This document shows, one piece after another, positions 1 through 8,926 of a stretch of 55,565 nt of DNA. The translations under genes and the position numbers were made by a program. A model generated the notes under the pieces. It saw nothing but the letters and a program-made list of their open reading frames with translations, did no database searches and was not told the origin of the DNA. The DNA comes from Oscillospiraceae bacterium. Its GTDB lineage: Bacteria; Bacillota; Clostridia; Oscillospirales; Acutalibacteraceae. The stretch's first letter is position 1. Each line of letters begins with the position of its first letter. The stretch spans positions 1-55,565 of the forward strand of contig WRDW01000008.1 of NCBI GenBank assembly GCA_009779995.1, in the 5' to 3' direction.

Positions 1-21
1 TCAAGCGAGGTAGATCAGCAC

Positions 22-306
22 ATGTACGAAGACAAGACTCTCATCTGCAAGGAATGCGGCAACGAATTCATCTTCACCCAGGGTGAACAGGAATTCTACG
101 CGGAAAAAGGCTTCGAGAACGAGCCCGGGCGCTGCAAGGACTGCCGCGAGAACCGCAAGCGCGGCGGCCGCGGCGGCGAGCGCGAGATGTTCGAGGCCAC
201 CTGCGCCGCCTGCGGCGGCATCGCCCGCCTTCCTTTCCGCCCCCGCGAGGACGGGCGGCCCGTGTATTGCAGCGATTGCTTTGCGCGGCAGAAGGAGAAT
301 GGATAA
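22..306 (+). CDS. Small double zinc-ribbon protein
   Basis: A 94-residue protein with four CxxC pairs: C9/C12 and C38/C41 form a first ribbon like the 'probable zinc-ribbon' (zf-trcl) family, and CAAC near residue 61 with CSDC near residue 84 form a second. A basic, Gly/Arg-rich linker (KRGGRGGERE) joins them, which would suit nucleic-acid or ribosome binding, but no function is established. The start is supported by GAGGT about 10 nt upstream. A rho-independent terminator follows at 402-438, so it is probably the last gene of its transcript. Confidence 0.85.
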   Translation: MYEDKTLICKECGNEFIFTQGEQEFYAEKGFENEPGRCKDCRENRKRGGRGGEREMFEATCAACGGIARLPFRPREDGRPVYCSDCFARQKENG

Positions 307-401
307 ACTTTCCTGTTGAGGCGTGGAAGCTGTCCCTCCGAACAATTTAGGAACAGCACATTTAAAAACACCCTTTCCTGCGGAATGCTATCCAAAACAC
401 A

Positions 402-438
402 GCGCCTCCCGGTCAAACGGGGGGCGCGCGTTTTTTTG
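402..438 (+). terminator. Rho-independent terminator after the zinc-ribbon gene
   Basis: A GC-rich stem (402-410 pairs with 419-427 with one bulge) is followed within a few bases by a run of seven T at 431-437 on the plus strand. It ends transcription coming from the gene at 22-306. Confidence 0.75.
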
Positions 439-447
439 TGTTCAAGG

Positions 448-508
448 ACACCCCCCGGCCCTGCGGGGCCACCCCCCTCGCACGCGAAGGGGGTTGGGAC
501 GTCACGCA
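448..508. repeat. GC-rich palindromic intergenic repeat (family C)
   Basis: Imperfect nested palindrome with C-runs and G-runs (CCCCCCGG, CTGCGGGGCC, CCCCCCTCGC, GCGAAGGGGG). Related C/G-run hairpins occur at 11939-12036, 20087-20178, 25271-25445 and 51596-51653. It lies in the 260-bp gap between the zinc-ribbon gene and cysK; no gene was seen there. Confidence 0.6.
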
Positions 509-566
509 GGCTGTCCCTTGCCCCAGTTTCGGCCCATACCGCTTCGCGCCCCAGGCGGCGGCCCAA

Positions 567-1505
567 TCAATTGCACGGCCCTGCGGCGAACAGCTCCGTG
601 CTCAGGTAGCGCTCGCCGCTGTCCGGCAGGATGACGACGACGGTTTTCCCCCCGTTTTCCGGCCTGGCGGCGATTTTCGTGGCTGCCCATAGTGCCGCGC
701 CCGATGAGATGCCCGCCAACAGGCCCTGGGTGAGCGCCAGGCAGCGGCTGGCCTGGCAGGCGTCCTCGTGGCGCGCGCAAACGATCTCGTCGATGACGCC
801 GGCGTCCAGCGCGCCTGGGACGAAGCCCGCGCCTATGCCCTGTATCTTGTGCGGGCCGGGCGCGCCGCCGCCCAGCACCGGGCTGTCGGCGGGCTCCACG
901 GCGATGATTTGAATAGATGGGTTTTGCACCTTCAGATAGGCCCCCGTGCCCGTAATCGTTCCCCCCGTGCCCACGCCCGCCACCAGAATATCCACTTTGC
1001 CGCCGGTGCCCCGCCAAATCTCGGGGCCGGTGGTTTTTTTGTGGGTCAGGGGGTTGACGGGGTTGTCGAACTGGCGGGGGATCCAGCTGCCGGGGGTGCG
1101 CTCGTGGATCTCCTGCGCCCGGGCGATGGCCCCCCGCATCCCCCCGCTGCCCTCGGTGAGCACCAGCCTTGCCCCATAGGCCGCCAGGAGGTTGCGCCGC
1201 TCGATGCTCATGGTCTCGGGCATGGTGAGGATGACGCTGTAGCCCCGCGCCGCCGCCACCATGGCGAGGCCGATGCCCGTGTTGCCGCTGGTGGGCTCGA
1301 TGATCACGCCGCAGGGCCGCAGCAGGCCTTTTTCCTCGGCGTCGTCCACCATGGCCCGCGCGATGCGATCCTTTATGCTCCCCGCCGGGTTGAGGTATTC
1401 CAGCTTGGCGGCAATTTTCGCGTGCAAATTCATCCCCCGGCTGAAGTTTTCCAGGGCCAGCAGCGGGGTGTTGCCAACCAGCTCTGTGATGGTGTTGTGG
1501 ATCAA
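567..1505 (-). CDS. cysK: Cysteine synthase (O-acetylserine sulfhydrylase)
   Basis: 312-residue PLP enzyme making L-cysteine from O-acetylserine and sulfide in the cytoplasm. Visible family features: N-terminal [11 protein letters not shown], the PLP lysine K45 in NPAGSIKDR, the [11 protein letters not shown] asparagine loop, [10 protein letters not shown] phosphate-binding loop, and [25 protein letters not shown]-type region (partly quoted). I place the start at a TTG codon (1505) because AAGGAG lies 8 nt upstream and the family N terminus begins there; the longer ATG-initiated frame would translate a dispersed intergenic repeat. Length fits the family (about 300-310). No riboswitch or T-box is visible in the short upstream spacer. 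High confidence in family; the paralogue (CysK versus CysM) is less sure. Confidence 0.93.
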   Translation of the reverse strand: MIHNTITELVGNTPLLALENFSRGMNLHAKIAAKLEYLNPAGSIKDRIARAMVDDAEEKGLLRPCGVIIEPTSGNTGIGLAMVAAARGYSVILTMPETMSIERRNLLAAYGARLVLTEGSGGMRGAIARAQEIHERTPGSWIPRQFDNPVNPLTHKKTTGPEIWRGTGGKVDILVAGVGTGGTITGTGAYLKVQNPSIQIIAVEPADSPVLGGGAPGPHKIQGIGAGFVPGALDAGVIDEIVCARHEDACQASRCLALTQGLLAGISSGAALWAATKIAARPENGGKTVVVILPDSGERYLSTELFAAGPCN

Positions 1506-1530
1506 GATAAGTTCTCCTTGTGTACGAATG

Positions 1531-1557
1531 CGGGCGGCAAGAATGCCGCCCCTACAG
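1531..1557. repeat. Dispersed palindromic repeat, family A (half element)
   Basis: Short palindrome CGGGCGGCAAGAATGCCGCC followed by CCTACA. Same unit as in 4589-4650, 7187-7275 and 8843-8921, where it occurs as two inverted copies; here a single copy lies just upstream of cysK. Confidence 0.85.
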
Positions 1558-1560
1558 TCT

Positions 1561-1588
1561 ATCATTCAGCATTCAGCATTATGCATTA
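1561..1588. repeat. Short tandem repeat (CATTCAG/CATTATG heptamers) at the 3' end of the binding-protein gene
   Basis: Near-perfect heptamer repeats on the plus strand. The complement supplies the TAA stop (1586-1588) of the upstream minus-strand gene. Comparable arrays sit at 4957-4994, 6118-6147, 7397-7437 and 12039-12078. Confidence 0.75.
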
Positions 1589-3217
1589 TTTCTCCCACTT
1601 CCGCACTCCCTTGAAGTACACCATATCCCCCGCCGGGGATACCTCAAGGCCCTCCACGCCCTGCGCCACCAGCAGCAGGCCGGAGCGGGCCTCCAGGGGG
1701 TAGTACACGCCGTTTTGCAGCAGGTGCTCCTCCGCCTGGAGGCAGGCCCCGGCGGCGTCATCGGCCTGCGCCGCGGCGCGCAGCAAGGTCTCCAGGGCGG
1801 CGGACTGGTAGCGCGCGGGGCTTTTTCTGCCCTCTAAAGCCTGTAGAGCTTCCAGGGCAGAGGAGCTCTCCATGGTCAGCTGCGCCACGGCCGCGTCGAA
1901 ATCCCCGGCGGCCAGGCGCACCTGCAATTCCTCGGGTTCCAGGGCCTCGATGCGCGCCTCCATCCCCAGGCGGAAGGCCCGCTGCCAGGCCTGGAGGGCA
2001 CGGCGCAGCAGCGTCTCGTGCTCCGGCGCGCAGATGAGCCGCAGGGTGATTTTTTCATTGGCCGAAGCCGCCAGCGCGGACGCGCGCTCCATGTCATATT
2101 TTATGCCTGCCGGCGGGCCTGCCGCCTCCCGGTAATTTCTCTCCCCGGCCAGCGCGCCGCCGGGCAGCAGGCCGGGAAACGCGCTGTATCCCAGCGCCCC
2201 CGGCTCCAGGGCGGCGCACATGGCCGCGCGGATGCTCGCGTCGCCCAGAGCCGCGCAGTTGAACACCAGCGCCAGCACGGCGTTGTGCAGCTCGCGGATC
2301 GCCGCGCCCTCGGGTATTTCTGCCCTGAGCGCCTGCGGCGCCACGGCCGCGTCGTAGCTCGCGCCCAACAGGCGGGCGCGCTTGAGGGGATCGGGCTGCA
2401 CCCAGAGGTTCACCGTGGCGGGCAGGGCCAGATTTTCCGGCTTGCTGCTGTAGTTCGCGTTGGGCTTCAGGCGCGTGAGGCTGTCCTCCATGCGGTTGAG
2501 GTAAAACGGCCCGTTGCAGAGCATGGTGCGCGGCTCCAGGCCGTAGCGCCCGCCGCAGGCCTCGAAGAACGCCCGGTTGCAGGGCAGGGCCGCGCCGCGC
2601 GCCAGGGCGTGTAAAATCACCTCGCCGGCACGCTCTTCTGGATGCAGTGCATCCAGTGTGATTTCCAGCGTGAATGGATCGACGGCCCGCACGCCCAGGG
2701 CGCTTTCGGGCGCCGCGCCCGCGCGCACCTGTTCGGCGTTCAGGATGGGCAGCAATGCCGCCAGCCCCGGCGGCGCCGCGGCCCCCGGCGGGTTGACGGC
2801 GGGGCTCAGCGCCCTGCGCAGCCCGAAGGCGAAGTCCTCGGCGGTCACCTGTGTATCCGCCAAATCGATGATAGGGTTCTCGGGCAGCCGCCAGTGGTTG
2901 TCGTCGCGCAGATAAAAGGTCAGCACGCGCCCATCGGCGGAGACGTCCCACCTGGCCGCCACCCCCGGCAGGAGCCGCCCGCCCGCGTCCATCCGCAGCA
3001 GGCCCTCCATGCAATTGCCCAGCACCAGCAGTTCCGAGGCGCTTCTCGCGATGGCGGGGTCGAGCCGCTGCGGGGCTTCGTCGATGGGGTAATCGATGAT
3101 CTTGCCCGCGCCGTCGTCCCTGCCGCAGCCAGGGAGCAATAAAAGCCCAAAGCACAGCAGCGCCGCGAGGGTTAGGGACGCGGCGCGGGGGATTATGCTA
3201 TTGCTGCGCTTTGCCAT
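1586..3217 (-). CDS. ABC transporter substrate-binding lipoprotein (oligopeptide/SBP family 5)
   Basis: 543-residue lipoprotein: basic N terminus, hydrophobic segment and lipobox LLPGC with C31 as the lipidated cysteine. The mature part reads as a family 5 (OppA/DppA-like) binding protein: Asp/Glu-rich start, a DPAIARSASELLVLGNCMEG segment, then LPGVAARWDVSADG and ADTQVTAEDFAFGLRRAL, matching the usual 'W.vs.Dg..y.F.Lr....w.dG..vTA.Dv..s..r' signature. It would capture peptides outside the membrane for an ABC importer. No permease or ATPase gene is next to it, so it is an orphan or works with a distant transporter. Start chosen at 3217 (GGAGG 5 nt upstream); the upstream in-frame codons come from a family B repeat. 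Confidence 0.88.
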   Translation of the reverse strand: MAKRSNSIIPRAASLTLAALLCFGLLLLPGCGRDDGAGKIIDYPIDEAPQRLDPAIARSASELLVLGNCMEGLLRMDAGGRLLPGVAARWDVSADGRVLTFYLRDDNHWRLPENPIIDLADTQVTAEDFAFGLRRALSPAVNPPGAAAPPGLAALLPILNAEQVRAGAAPESALGVRAVDPFTLEITLDALHPEERAGEVILHALARGAALPCNRAFFEACGGRYGLEPRTMLCNGPFYLNRMEDSLTRLKPNANYSSKPENLALPATVNLWVQPDPLKRARLLGASYDAAVAPQALRAEIPEGAAIRELHNAVLALVFNCAALGDASIRAAMCAALEPGALGYSAFPGLLPGGALAGERNYREAAGPPAGIKYDMERASALAASANEKITLRLICAPEHETLLRRALQAWQRAFRLGMEARIEALEPEELQVRLAAGDFDAAVAQLTMESSSALEALQALEGRKSPARYQSAALETLLRAAAQADDAAGACLQAEEHLLQNGVYYPLEARSGLLLVAQGVEGLEVSPAGDMVYFKGVRKWEK

Positions 3218-3234
3218 TGGCCCTCCAGCGCGTT

Positions 3235-3313
3235 GTAGGGGGCGGCGTCCCCGACGCCCCAAGCACAGAGATTTGTTTTTGTGGCCCAGGGACGGCCGGA
3301 GGCCGTCCCCTAC
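3235..3313. repeat. Dispersed palindromic repeat, family B (paired arms)
   Basis: Left arm GTAGGGGGCGGCGTCC and right arm GGAGGCCGTCCCCTAC are inverted copies around a roughly 40-bp spacer. Members of the same family occur at 6029-6109, 19304-19368, 40517-40603 and, as a single arm, inside ligD at 39064-39092. Confidence 0.85.
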
Positions 3314-3326
3314 AGATTGCGCCCTG

Positions 3327-4562
<1,236 letters not shown>

Positions 4563-4588
4563 GGTTTGCTCCTTTTTCTCCTGTTATT

Positions 4589-4650
4589 GTAGGGGCGGCA
4601 TTCTTGCCGCCCGAAGATGAAAACCCGGGTGGCAAGAAGCCGCCTCTACA
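4589..4650. repeat. Dispersed palindromic repeat, family A (paired arms)
   Basis: GTAGGGGCGGCATTCTTGCC and, inverted, GGTGGCAAGAAGCCGCCTCT followed by ACA. The pair could form a long hairpin. It lies immediately upstream of argG and downstream of the 86-codon gene. Confidence 0.85.
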
Positions 4651-4658
4651 GGCTTCCT

Positions 4659-4919
4659 TTACCCTCTCGGCGGCTGCCCCGGCGGCGGCGCAATGGCGGG
4701 CCGAAGGGGCGGCTGCGCGGGCGGGCGGGCGTCGTAGCCGCCCAACTGCGGCGCGGCCTCCGTGAGGTACTTGATCACCTCGTTGGAAATCTCCAGGCGG
4801 CCCTTGGTTTCGGCGTCCCGCACCGCCTGCAGATAGCTCTGCGACATCGCCAGCAGGGGCCCGGCCTGCATCTCCGTAAGTACCGAAACCAGCTCGGTCA
4901 GTTTTTCTTTGTTGCCCAT
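4659..4919 (-). CDS. Small hypothetical protein with proline-rich tail
   Basis: 86 residues. Residues 1-55 look helical and amphipathic (LTELVSVLTEMQAGPLLAMS), followed by a Pro/Ala/Gly-rich tail from about residue 62 (PPAQPPLRP, APPPGQPP). No recognised family. A GGAG sits about 13 nt before the ATG. It lies between trpS and argG on the same strand and may be cotranscribed. The tail overlaps repeat-like GC-rich DNA, so its C terminus may be repeat-derived. Confidence 0.6.
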   Translation of the reverse strand: MGNKEKLTELVSVLTEMQAGPLLAMSQSYLQAVRDAETKGRLEISNEVIKYLTEAAPQLGGYDARPPAQPPLRPAIAPPPGQPPRG

Positions 4920-4956
4920 TTTTATGCGCTACTCCTATGATATGAATTGATGGATC

Positions 4957-4994
4957 GTCTAATATCTAATGACTAAAATCTAACGTCTAAAATC
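4957..4994. repeat. AT-rich short tandem repeat overlapping the trpS 3' end
   Basis: Loose tandem TCTAATA/TCTAATG/CTAAAATC/TCTAACG units. The complement encodes the last residues of trpS (DFRR) and its TAG stop, so the enzyme's C-terminal codons appear to come from the repeat. Confidence 0.6.
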
Positions 4995-5999
4995 CCAAAG
5001 CCCAACCTTCCTGTAGGCCTTCTCCACCGTGCGATTCGCAATCCGTGCCGCCGCCTCGGCTCCGTCCTGGGCCGCCTGCTTCAAGTAGGCCTTGTCGGCC
5101 AGCAGGCGCGCGTATTCCTCCCGGAAGGGCCGCAGCTCGGCGATCACGGCCTCGCCCACGGCCAATTTAAAGTCCCCGTAGCCCTTGCCCTCGAACTCGT
5201 GTTCGATCTCCTCAAATGCTTTGCCCGTGCAGGCTGCATAAATTGTCATTAAATTATTGACGCCGTCTTTGCCCTCGGCATAGCGAATGACCGCATCGCT
5301 GTCCGTGACGGCGCCCCTGCACTTTTTGATAATCACGTCCGGCGCGTCGGTGATGGCGATGGAGGCCCGTGGGTTGGGGTCGCTCTTGCTCATTTTTTTT
5401 GAGGGCTCCTGGAGGCTTGCGATTTTGCTGCCCAGCTTGCTTATGTAGGGCTCGGGCACCACGAATGTGGGCCCATACACCCCGTTGAAGCGCTCGGCCA
5501 CGTTGCGGGCCAGCTCCAGGTGCTGCTTCTGGTCGGCCCCCACGGGCACGTAGTGCGCCTGGTAGATCAGAATATCCGCCGCCTGCAGCGTGGGATAGGC
5601 GAAGAGCCCGACGTTCACGTTGTCCGCGTGGGAGGCCGATTTCTCCTTGAACTGCGTCATGCGGCTGGCCTCGCCGAACTGCGTGTAGCAGTTGAGGATC
5701 CACGCCAGCTGGCAGTGCCCCGCCACGTGGCTCTGGCAGAACACGACATTCCCGCCGCGCATCAATCCCAGCGCCAGCAGCATGGCATAGGCCTCCATGC
5801 TTTGGCGGCGCAGCGTCGCGGGGTCCTGGCGTATGGTCAGCGCGTGCAGGTCGGCCACGCCGAAGACGCAGTCGAAGTCGTCGGCCATCCCGGCCCAGTT
5901 GCGCATGGCCCCTATGTAGTTGCCGATGTGGGGCACGGCGGTGGGCTGGATGAGGCTCAACACTCGTTTTTTGGTTTTTTCTTTGATCTCTTCTGGCAT
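4980..5999 (-). CDS. trpS: Tryptophanyl-tRNA synthetase
   Basis: 339-residue class I synthetase charging tRNA-Trp. The HIGH signature is PHIGN at residues 23-27 and the KMSKS loop is exact at residues 202-206; the GVADLHALT and YQAHYVPVGADQKQHLELAR substrate-binding segments are also present. Start placed at 5999 (AAGGA about 11 nt upstream); the longer frame translates a family B repeat. No T-box leader is visible; the upstream spacer is filled by the repeat at 6029-6109. The last four residues lie in a short tandem repeat. Confidence 0.97.
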   Translation of the reverse strand: MPEEIKEKTKKRVLSLIQPTAVPHIGNYIGAMRNWAGMADDFDCVFGVADLHALTIRQDPATLRRQSMEAYAMLLALGLMRGGNVVFCQSHVAGHCQLAWILNCYTQFGEASRMTQFKEKSASHADNVNVGLFAYPTLQAADILIYQAHYVPVGADQKQHLELARNVAERFNGVYGPTFVVPEPYISKLGSKIASLQEPSKKMSKSDPNPRASIAITDAPDVIIKKCRGAVTDSDAVIRYAEGKDGVNNLMTIYAACTGKAFEEIEHEFEGKGYGDFKLAVGEAVIAELRPFREEYARLLADKAYLKQAAQDGAEAAARIANRTVEKAYRKVGLWDFRR

Positions 6000-6028
6000 G
6001 AGGGTGTATCCTTTGCTGTGTTGTGTTG

Positions 6029-6109
6029 GTAGGGGGCGGCCTCCCGGACGTCCCTGGTACATAACCTGCGTTCTTATGGGCCGGGGACGTCACGGAGGCC
6101 GTCCCCTAC
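6029..6109. repeat. Dispersed palindromic repeat, family B (paired arms)
   Basis: GTAGGGGGCGGCCTCCCGGA ... TCACGGAGGCCGTCCCCTAC in inverted orientation, about 81 bp. Lies directly upstream of trpS. Confidence 0.85.
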
Positions 6110-6117
6110 CATTATTT

Positions 6118-6147
6118 GCGCATTCTGCATTCTGCATTCTGCATTTT
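6118..6147. repeat. Heptamer array (GCATTCT)
   Basis: Three to four copies of GCATTCT directly downstream (minus-strand sense) of the stop codon of the gene at 6152-7171. Confidence 0.8.
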
Positions 6148-6151
6148 TAAT

Positions 6152-7171
6152 TCACCAAGCCCACTCCCTATACAGCCGCTCCACCGCCGCGACGTTCTCC
6201 ACCGCGCGCAGCTGCGCGTTCAGGGCCTTCAGGTCTTCGGCGTAGGCCTCGCCGCACAGGGCCCACAGGCAGTCCGCGCGGCAGCCGAGGTAATACTCCT
6301 CCTCGGCCTGGCTCATATCCACCCCCACGGCGACCAGCAGGAAGTCCTCCAGCTCCACCAGGGCGAGCTTCTCGCGGGACAGAGCGCGCACCTTCGCGAA
6401 GTCCGCGTCGCTGAGCTCCCCGCCGCCGCCCGCGGCGGCGCTGCCCTTTTGCGCCACGGTGACGAAGGGCATGTAGCTGAGCACCCCTTCGAAGCGCTCC
6501 TCCTGGGCTACGCCGTAGAAATCATCGGCCTCGTTCGCGGCCTCCACGAATTCCCGCAATGCGGCCTTCAGCTCGGCGAGCTCCCCGGGGGTCATCTCCC
6601 GCTCCGTGCCGTCCTCCTGCAGCGCCGTGCGGAACACCCGCACCCCGTCGTAGGCCGCGTAGTTCGCGTAGAAGTATTCCCGCAGCGCCTCCTCGCCGGC
6701 GGCGCGCGTGCCCCCGGCGTCGTAGAGAGCCCGGAAGAGCTGGTCCCGCGCGGCCTCTCCGGCCAAAATGGCGTTCAGGGTCTGCTTATCCACGCCAATG
6801 GAGCTGTAATATAGGCCGAAGGCCTGCCAGTAGAAGGCCGTGCGAGCGGCCACCTCCGCCTTGAGCCCCTGGTCCAGGGGGACCCCCCTGGCCCGCAGCT
6901 CGCTGTTCACGGCATAGTAGGCCACGCAGCGCGCGGCGACGTCTTTCCGCAGGGCGGCCGTGTCCTTCGGGGAGCCGTCCGCGTTGCGCTTCGCGCCCGG
7001 CAGCGCCTGGTCAAGGAAGAAGCTGTACACCGCGCGCGAAACCGGCACGCCCTCCACCTGCAGCAGCCAATCCTGCGCCCGTGCGGGCGTGAAGGCGCTC
7101 ACGCCCACCAGCGCCAAGCACAGGGCGGCCAGCAGGACGGTGAGTTTTTTGGTCCAGTGGGTGTTGTGCAT
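6152..7171 (-). CDS. Exported SurA/PrsA-like protein of unknown function
   Basis: 339 residues with a Sec signal peptide (KKLTVLLAALCLALVGVSAF, cleavage probably after ARA near residue 32). The mature part is helical, opening LQVEGVPVSRAVYSFFLDQA, which resembles the N-terminal chaperone arm of PrsA/SurA foldases (V-[ND]-G-x-x-[IV]-x-x-x-x[FY]). I cannot see a parvulin PPIase domain, and the protein ends LYREWAW. It may be a catalytically empty foldase or envelope chaperone; the assignment is an inference from the N-terminal pattern. GAGGT lies 8 nt upstream of the ATG, directly abutting a family A repeat. Confidence 0.7.
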   Translation of the reverse strand: MHNTHWTKKLTVLLAALCLALVGVSAFTPARAQDWLLQVEGVPVSRAVYSFFLDQALPGAKRNADGSPKDTAALRKDVAARCVAYYAVNSELRARGVPLDQGLKAEVAARTAFYWQAFGLYYSSIGVDKQTLNAILAGEAARDQLFRALYDAGGTRAAGEEALREYFYANYAAYDGVRVFRTALQEDGTEREMTPGELAELKAALREFVEAANEADDFYGVAQEERFEGVLSYMPFVTVAQKGSAAAGGGGELSDADFAKVRALSREKLALVELEDFLLVAVGVDMSQAEEEYYLGCRADCLWALCGEAYAEDLKALNAQLRAVENVAAVERLYREWAW

Positions 7172-7186
7172 GAATGATACCTCGCT

Positions 7187-7275
7187 GTAGGGGCGGCATT
7201 CTTGCCGCCCGAAAAAAATGAAGTGTGCGGAAAGAGCAAGTCGTGCGCGCGGGTGGCAAGAATGCCACCCCTACA
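7187..7275. repeat. Dispersed palindromic repeat, family A (paired arms)
   Basis: GTAGGGGCGGCATTCTTGCC and inverted GGGTGGCAAGAATGCCACCC, 89 bp in all. Lies between the exported protein gene and the radical SAM gene. Confidence 0.88.
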
Positions 7276-7396
7276 CCCCCGCAAGCCTGCACGCCTCTTC
7301 AAAACCAACAAGATCGTCTTTTTCGGGGTCGGTCAGGGCTTCCTCCGCCAAACGCCTGCAAAATTCCTCATCAAGAGCTTCTTCTGCGCTATTCAT

Positions 7397-7437
7397 TTCT
7401 GCATTCTGCATTCTCATTTCTCATTTCTCATTTATCC
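7397..7437. repeat. Heptamer array (GCATTCT / CTCATTT) at the radical SAM 3' end
   Basis: Tandem GCATTCT followed by CTCATTT units. The complement supplies the TGA stop (7428-7430) of the radical SAM gene. Confidence 0.75.
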
Positions 7438-8819
7438 CCATAATACTGCGTCTTCGGCGTGGGGTGTTTGTTCTCCGCCCAGGTCTTCTCCGCCACGGGC
7501 TGCCAGTTGGCGGCGTAGCGGTCGCACTTTGCGCACAGGGATTCGGCGTCCTCCGGGGCCGCGAGGTCGGTGGAGACCGCGCCGGTTTCCCCCACGATGC
7601 CCCGCAGGCGCTGCGGGTTCTCCAGCATGGGGCAGGGGCGCAGGTGGTTGCGGTTGAAAGGCTGGCCCTGATAGAACGCCTGGAACAGCGGCCGCCGCAG
7701 GGCCTCCAGCAGGGTGTGCTCGCGGATATTGGAATCGGAGTAGTGCACGAACACGCAGGGCTCCATATCCCCGGCGGAGTTGATGTGGAAGTAGTTCCTC
7801 CCCCCGCCGATGCAGCCGCCCACGTACTCCCCGTCGTTCTGGAAATCCATGATGAAAAACGGCTTGCCCGTTTTGGAATTGCGCAGTTCGCGCAGGCGGT
7901 GGTACATTCTTTCGCGCTGCGCCGCGCTGGGCATCAGTTCCGGCAGGGCGCGGGCCCCCAGGGGCATGTAATGAAAATAAAAGCCAAATTTGGCCCCCCT
8001 GGCAATCATCTCGTCCAGGAACTCGTCGCCCGCGACGGTCTCGATGTTTTCGCTGGTGTAGCAAACTGAAATGCCGAAGAGGCAGCGCTCTTTTTTCAGC
8101 AGGTCGATGGCCTGCAGGGAACGGGCGTAGGCCCCCTCGCCCCGGCGGGCGTCGTTGGTGGCCTCGGTGCCCTCCAGGGAAACGGCGAAGGCGATGTTGC
8201 CCACGCGCTTGACCTCCCGCACGAGGGCCTCGTCCAGCAGCGTGGCGTTGGTGTAGATCAAAAATGTGCACTCCCTGTGCGCCGCGGCTATTTTCAGAAT
8301 GTCATTTTTGCGGATCAGCGGCTCGCCGCCGGTGAGCATGAACACCCGCGTGCCCAGCTTCTTTGCCTGGCGCACGATGTTGTCCATCTCGGCCAGGGTG
8401 AGGTTCTCGCTCTTGTGGTACTCCCCCGCCCAGCAGCCCTTGCAGTGCAGGTTGCAGGCGCTGGTGGGGTCAAAGAGAATGATAAAGGGGATGTTGCAGC
8501 CGTATTTCTCCCGGCCCGCCCGCACCAGGCGCGTTCCCTTGGCGATGCCGAGACCCAGGCTCAGCAGCAGCTTGCGCAGGGCGTCCCTGTCCACGTCGCG
8601 CAAAACATTCCCGGCCATGCGCTTCCAGACATTTTCCTCGTCCAAAGCGCCTGCCCGGAAGGCCTCCATGGTTTTCCTGGGGAAAGTTCTGCGCGAAACC
8701 AGGTCCACGACTCCCACCAGCTTGGCAAGGTTGGGGCCGGGGTTTCTCTCGATGAAGCGCAGCAGGGGCCGCAGCGCCAGGTCAGCGGCGCCGCGCTGTA
8801 TGGTGTCGGTGAATGTCAT
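7428..8819 (-). CDS. Radical SAM protein with SPASM-like C-terminal cysteines
   Basis: 463 residues. The 4Fe-4S/SAM motif is CNLHCKGC (C122, C126, C129), followed by MLTGGEPLIRK, the SAM-binding GGE motif. C-terminal cysteines (GGCIGGG, MEPCVF, CPML, CAKC) fit an auxiliary-cluster SPASM/twitch region. An N-terminal 110-residue helical extension precedes the barrel. The architecture matches uncharacterised radical SAM proteins in gut clostridia; substrate unknown. Start chosen at 8819, with GAGGAG 7 nt upstream; the upstream in-frame codons are repeat sequence. It sits between serS and the exported protein, each separated by repeats. Confidence 0.9.
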   Translation of the reverse strand: MTFTDTIQRGAADLALRPLLRFIERNPGPNLAKLVGVVDLVSRRTFPRKTMEAFRAGALDEENVWKRMAGNVLRDVDRDALRKLLLSLGLGIAKGTRLVRAGREKYGCNIPFIILFDPTSACNLHCKGCWAGEYHKSENLTLAEMDNIVRQAKKLGTRVFMLTGGEPLIRKNDILKIAAAHRECTFLIYTNATLLDEALVREVKRVGNIAFAVSLEGTEATNDARRGEGAYARSLQAIDLLKKERCLFGISVCYTSENIETVAGDEFLDEMIARGAKFGFYFHYMPLGARALPELMPSAAQRERMYHRLRELRNSKTGKPFFIMDFQNDGEYVGGCIGGGRNYFHINSAGDMEPCVFVHYSDSNIREHTLLEALRRPLFQAFYQGQPFNRNHLRPCPMLENPQRLRGIVGETGAVSTDLAAPEDAESLCAKCDRYAANWQPVAEKTWAENKHPTPKTQYYGDK

Positions 8820-8842
8820 TGCGTTTCTCCTCAATATCTTGC

Positions 8843-8921
8843 TGTAGGGGCTGCATTCTTGCCGCCCGAAACCACCAAATCGTTTGGCTCCTGCCCGGGT
8901 GGCAAGAATGCCACCCCTACA
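8843..8921. repeat. Dispersed palindromic repeat, family A (paired arms)
   Basis: GTAGGGGCTGCATTCTTGCC and inverted GGTGGCAAGAATGCCACCCC, in the spacer between the radical SAM start and the serS stop. Confidence 0.88.
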
Positions 8922-8926
8922 TTCCA

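Noticed and set aside
3218-3262. N-terminal extensions such as MGRRGRRPLQ on several proteins (also at 19341, 8927, 6062)
   Set aside because: They translate intergenic repeats; internal ATG/TTG codons with good Shine-Dalgarno sequences fit the families better.
4563-6110. T-box leader for trpS
   Set aside because: The upstream spacer is a family B repeat; no specifier loop or antiterminator T-box sequence is visible.
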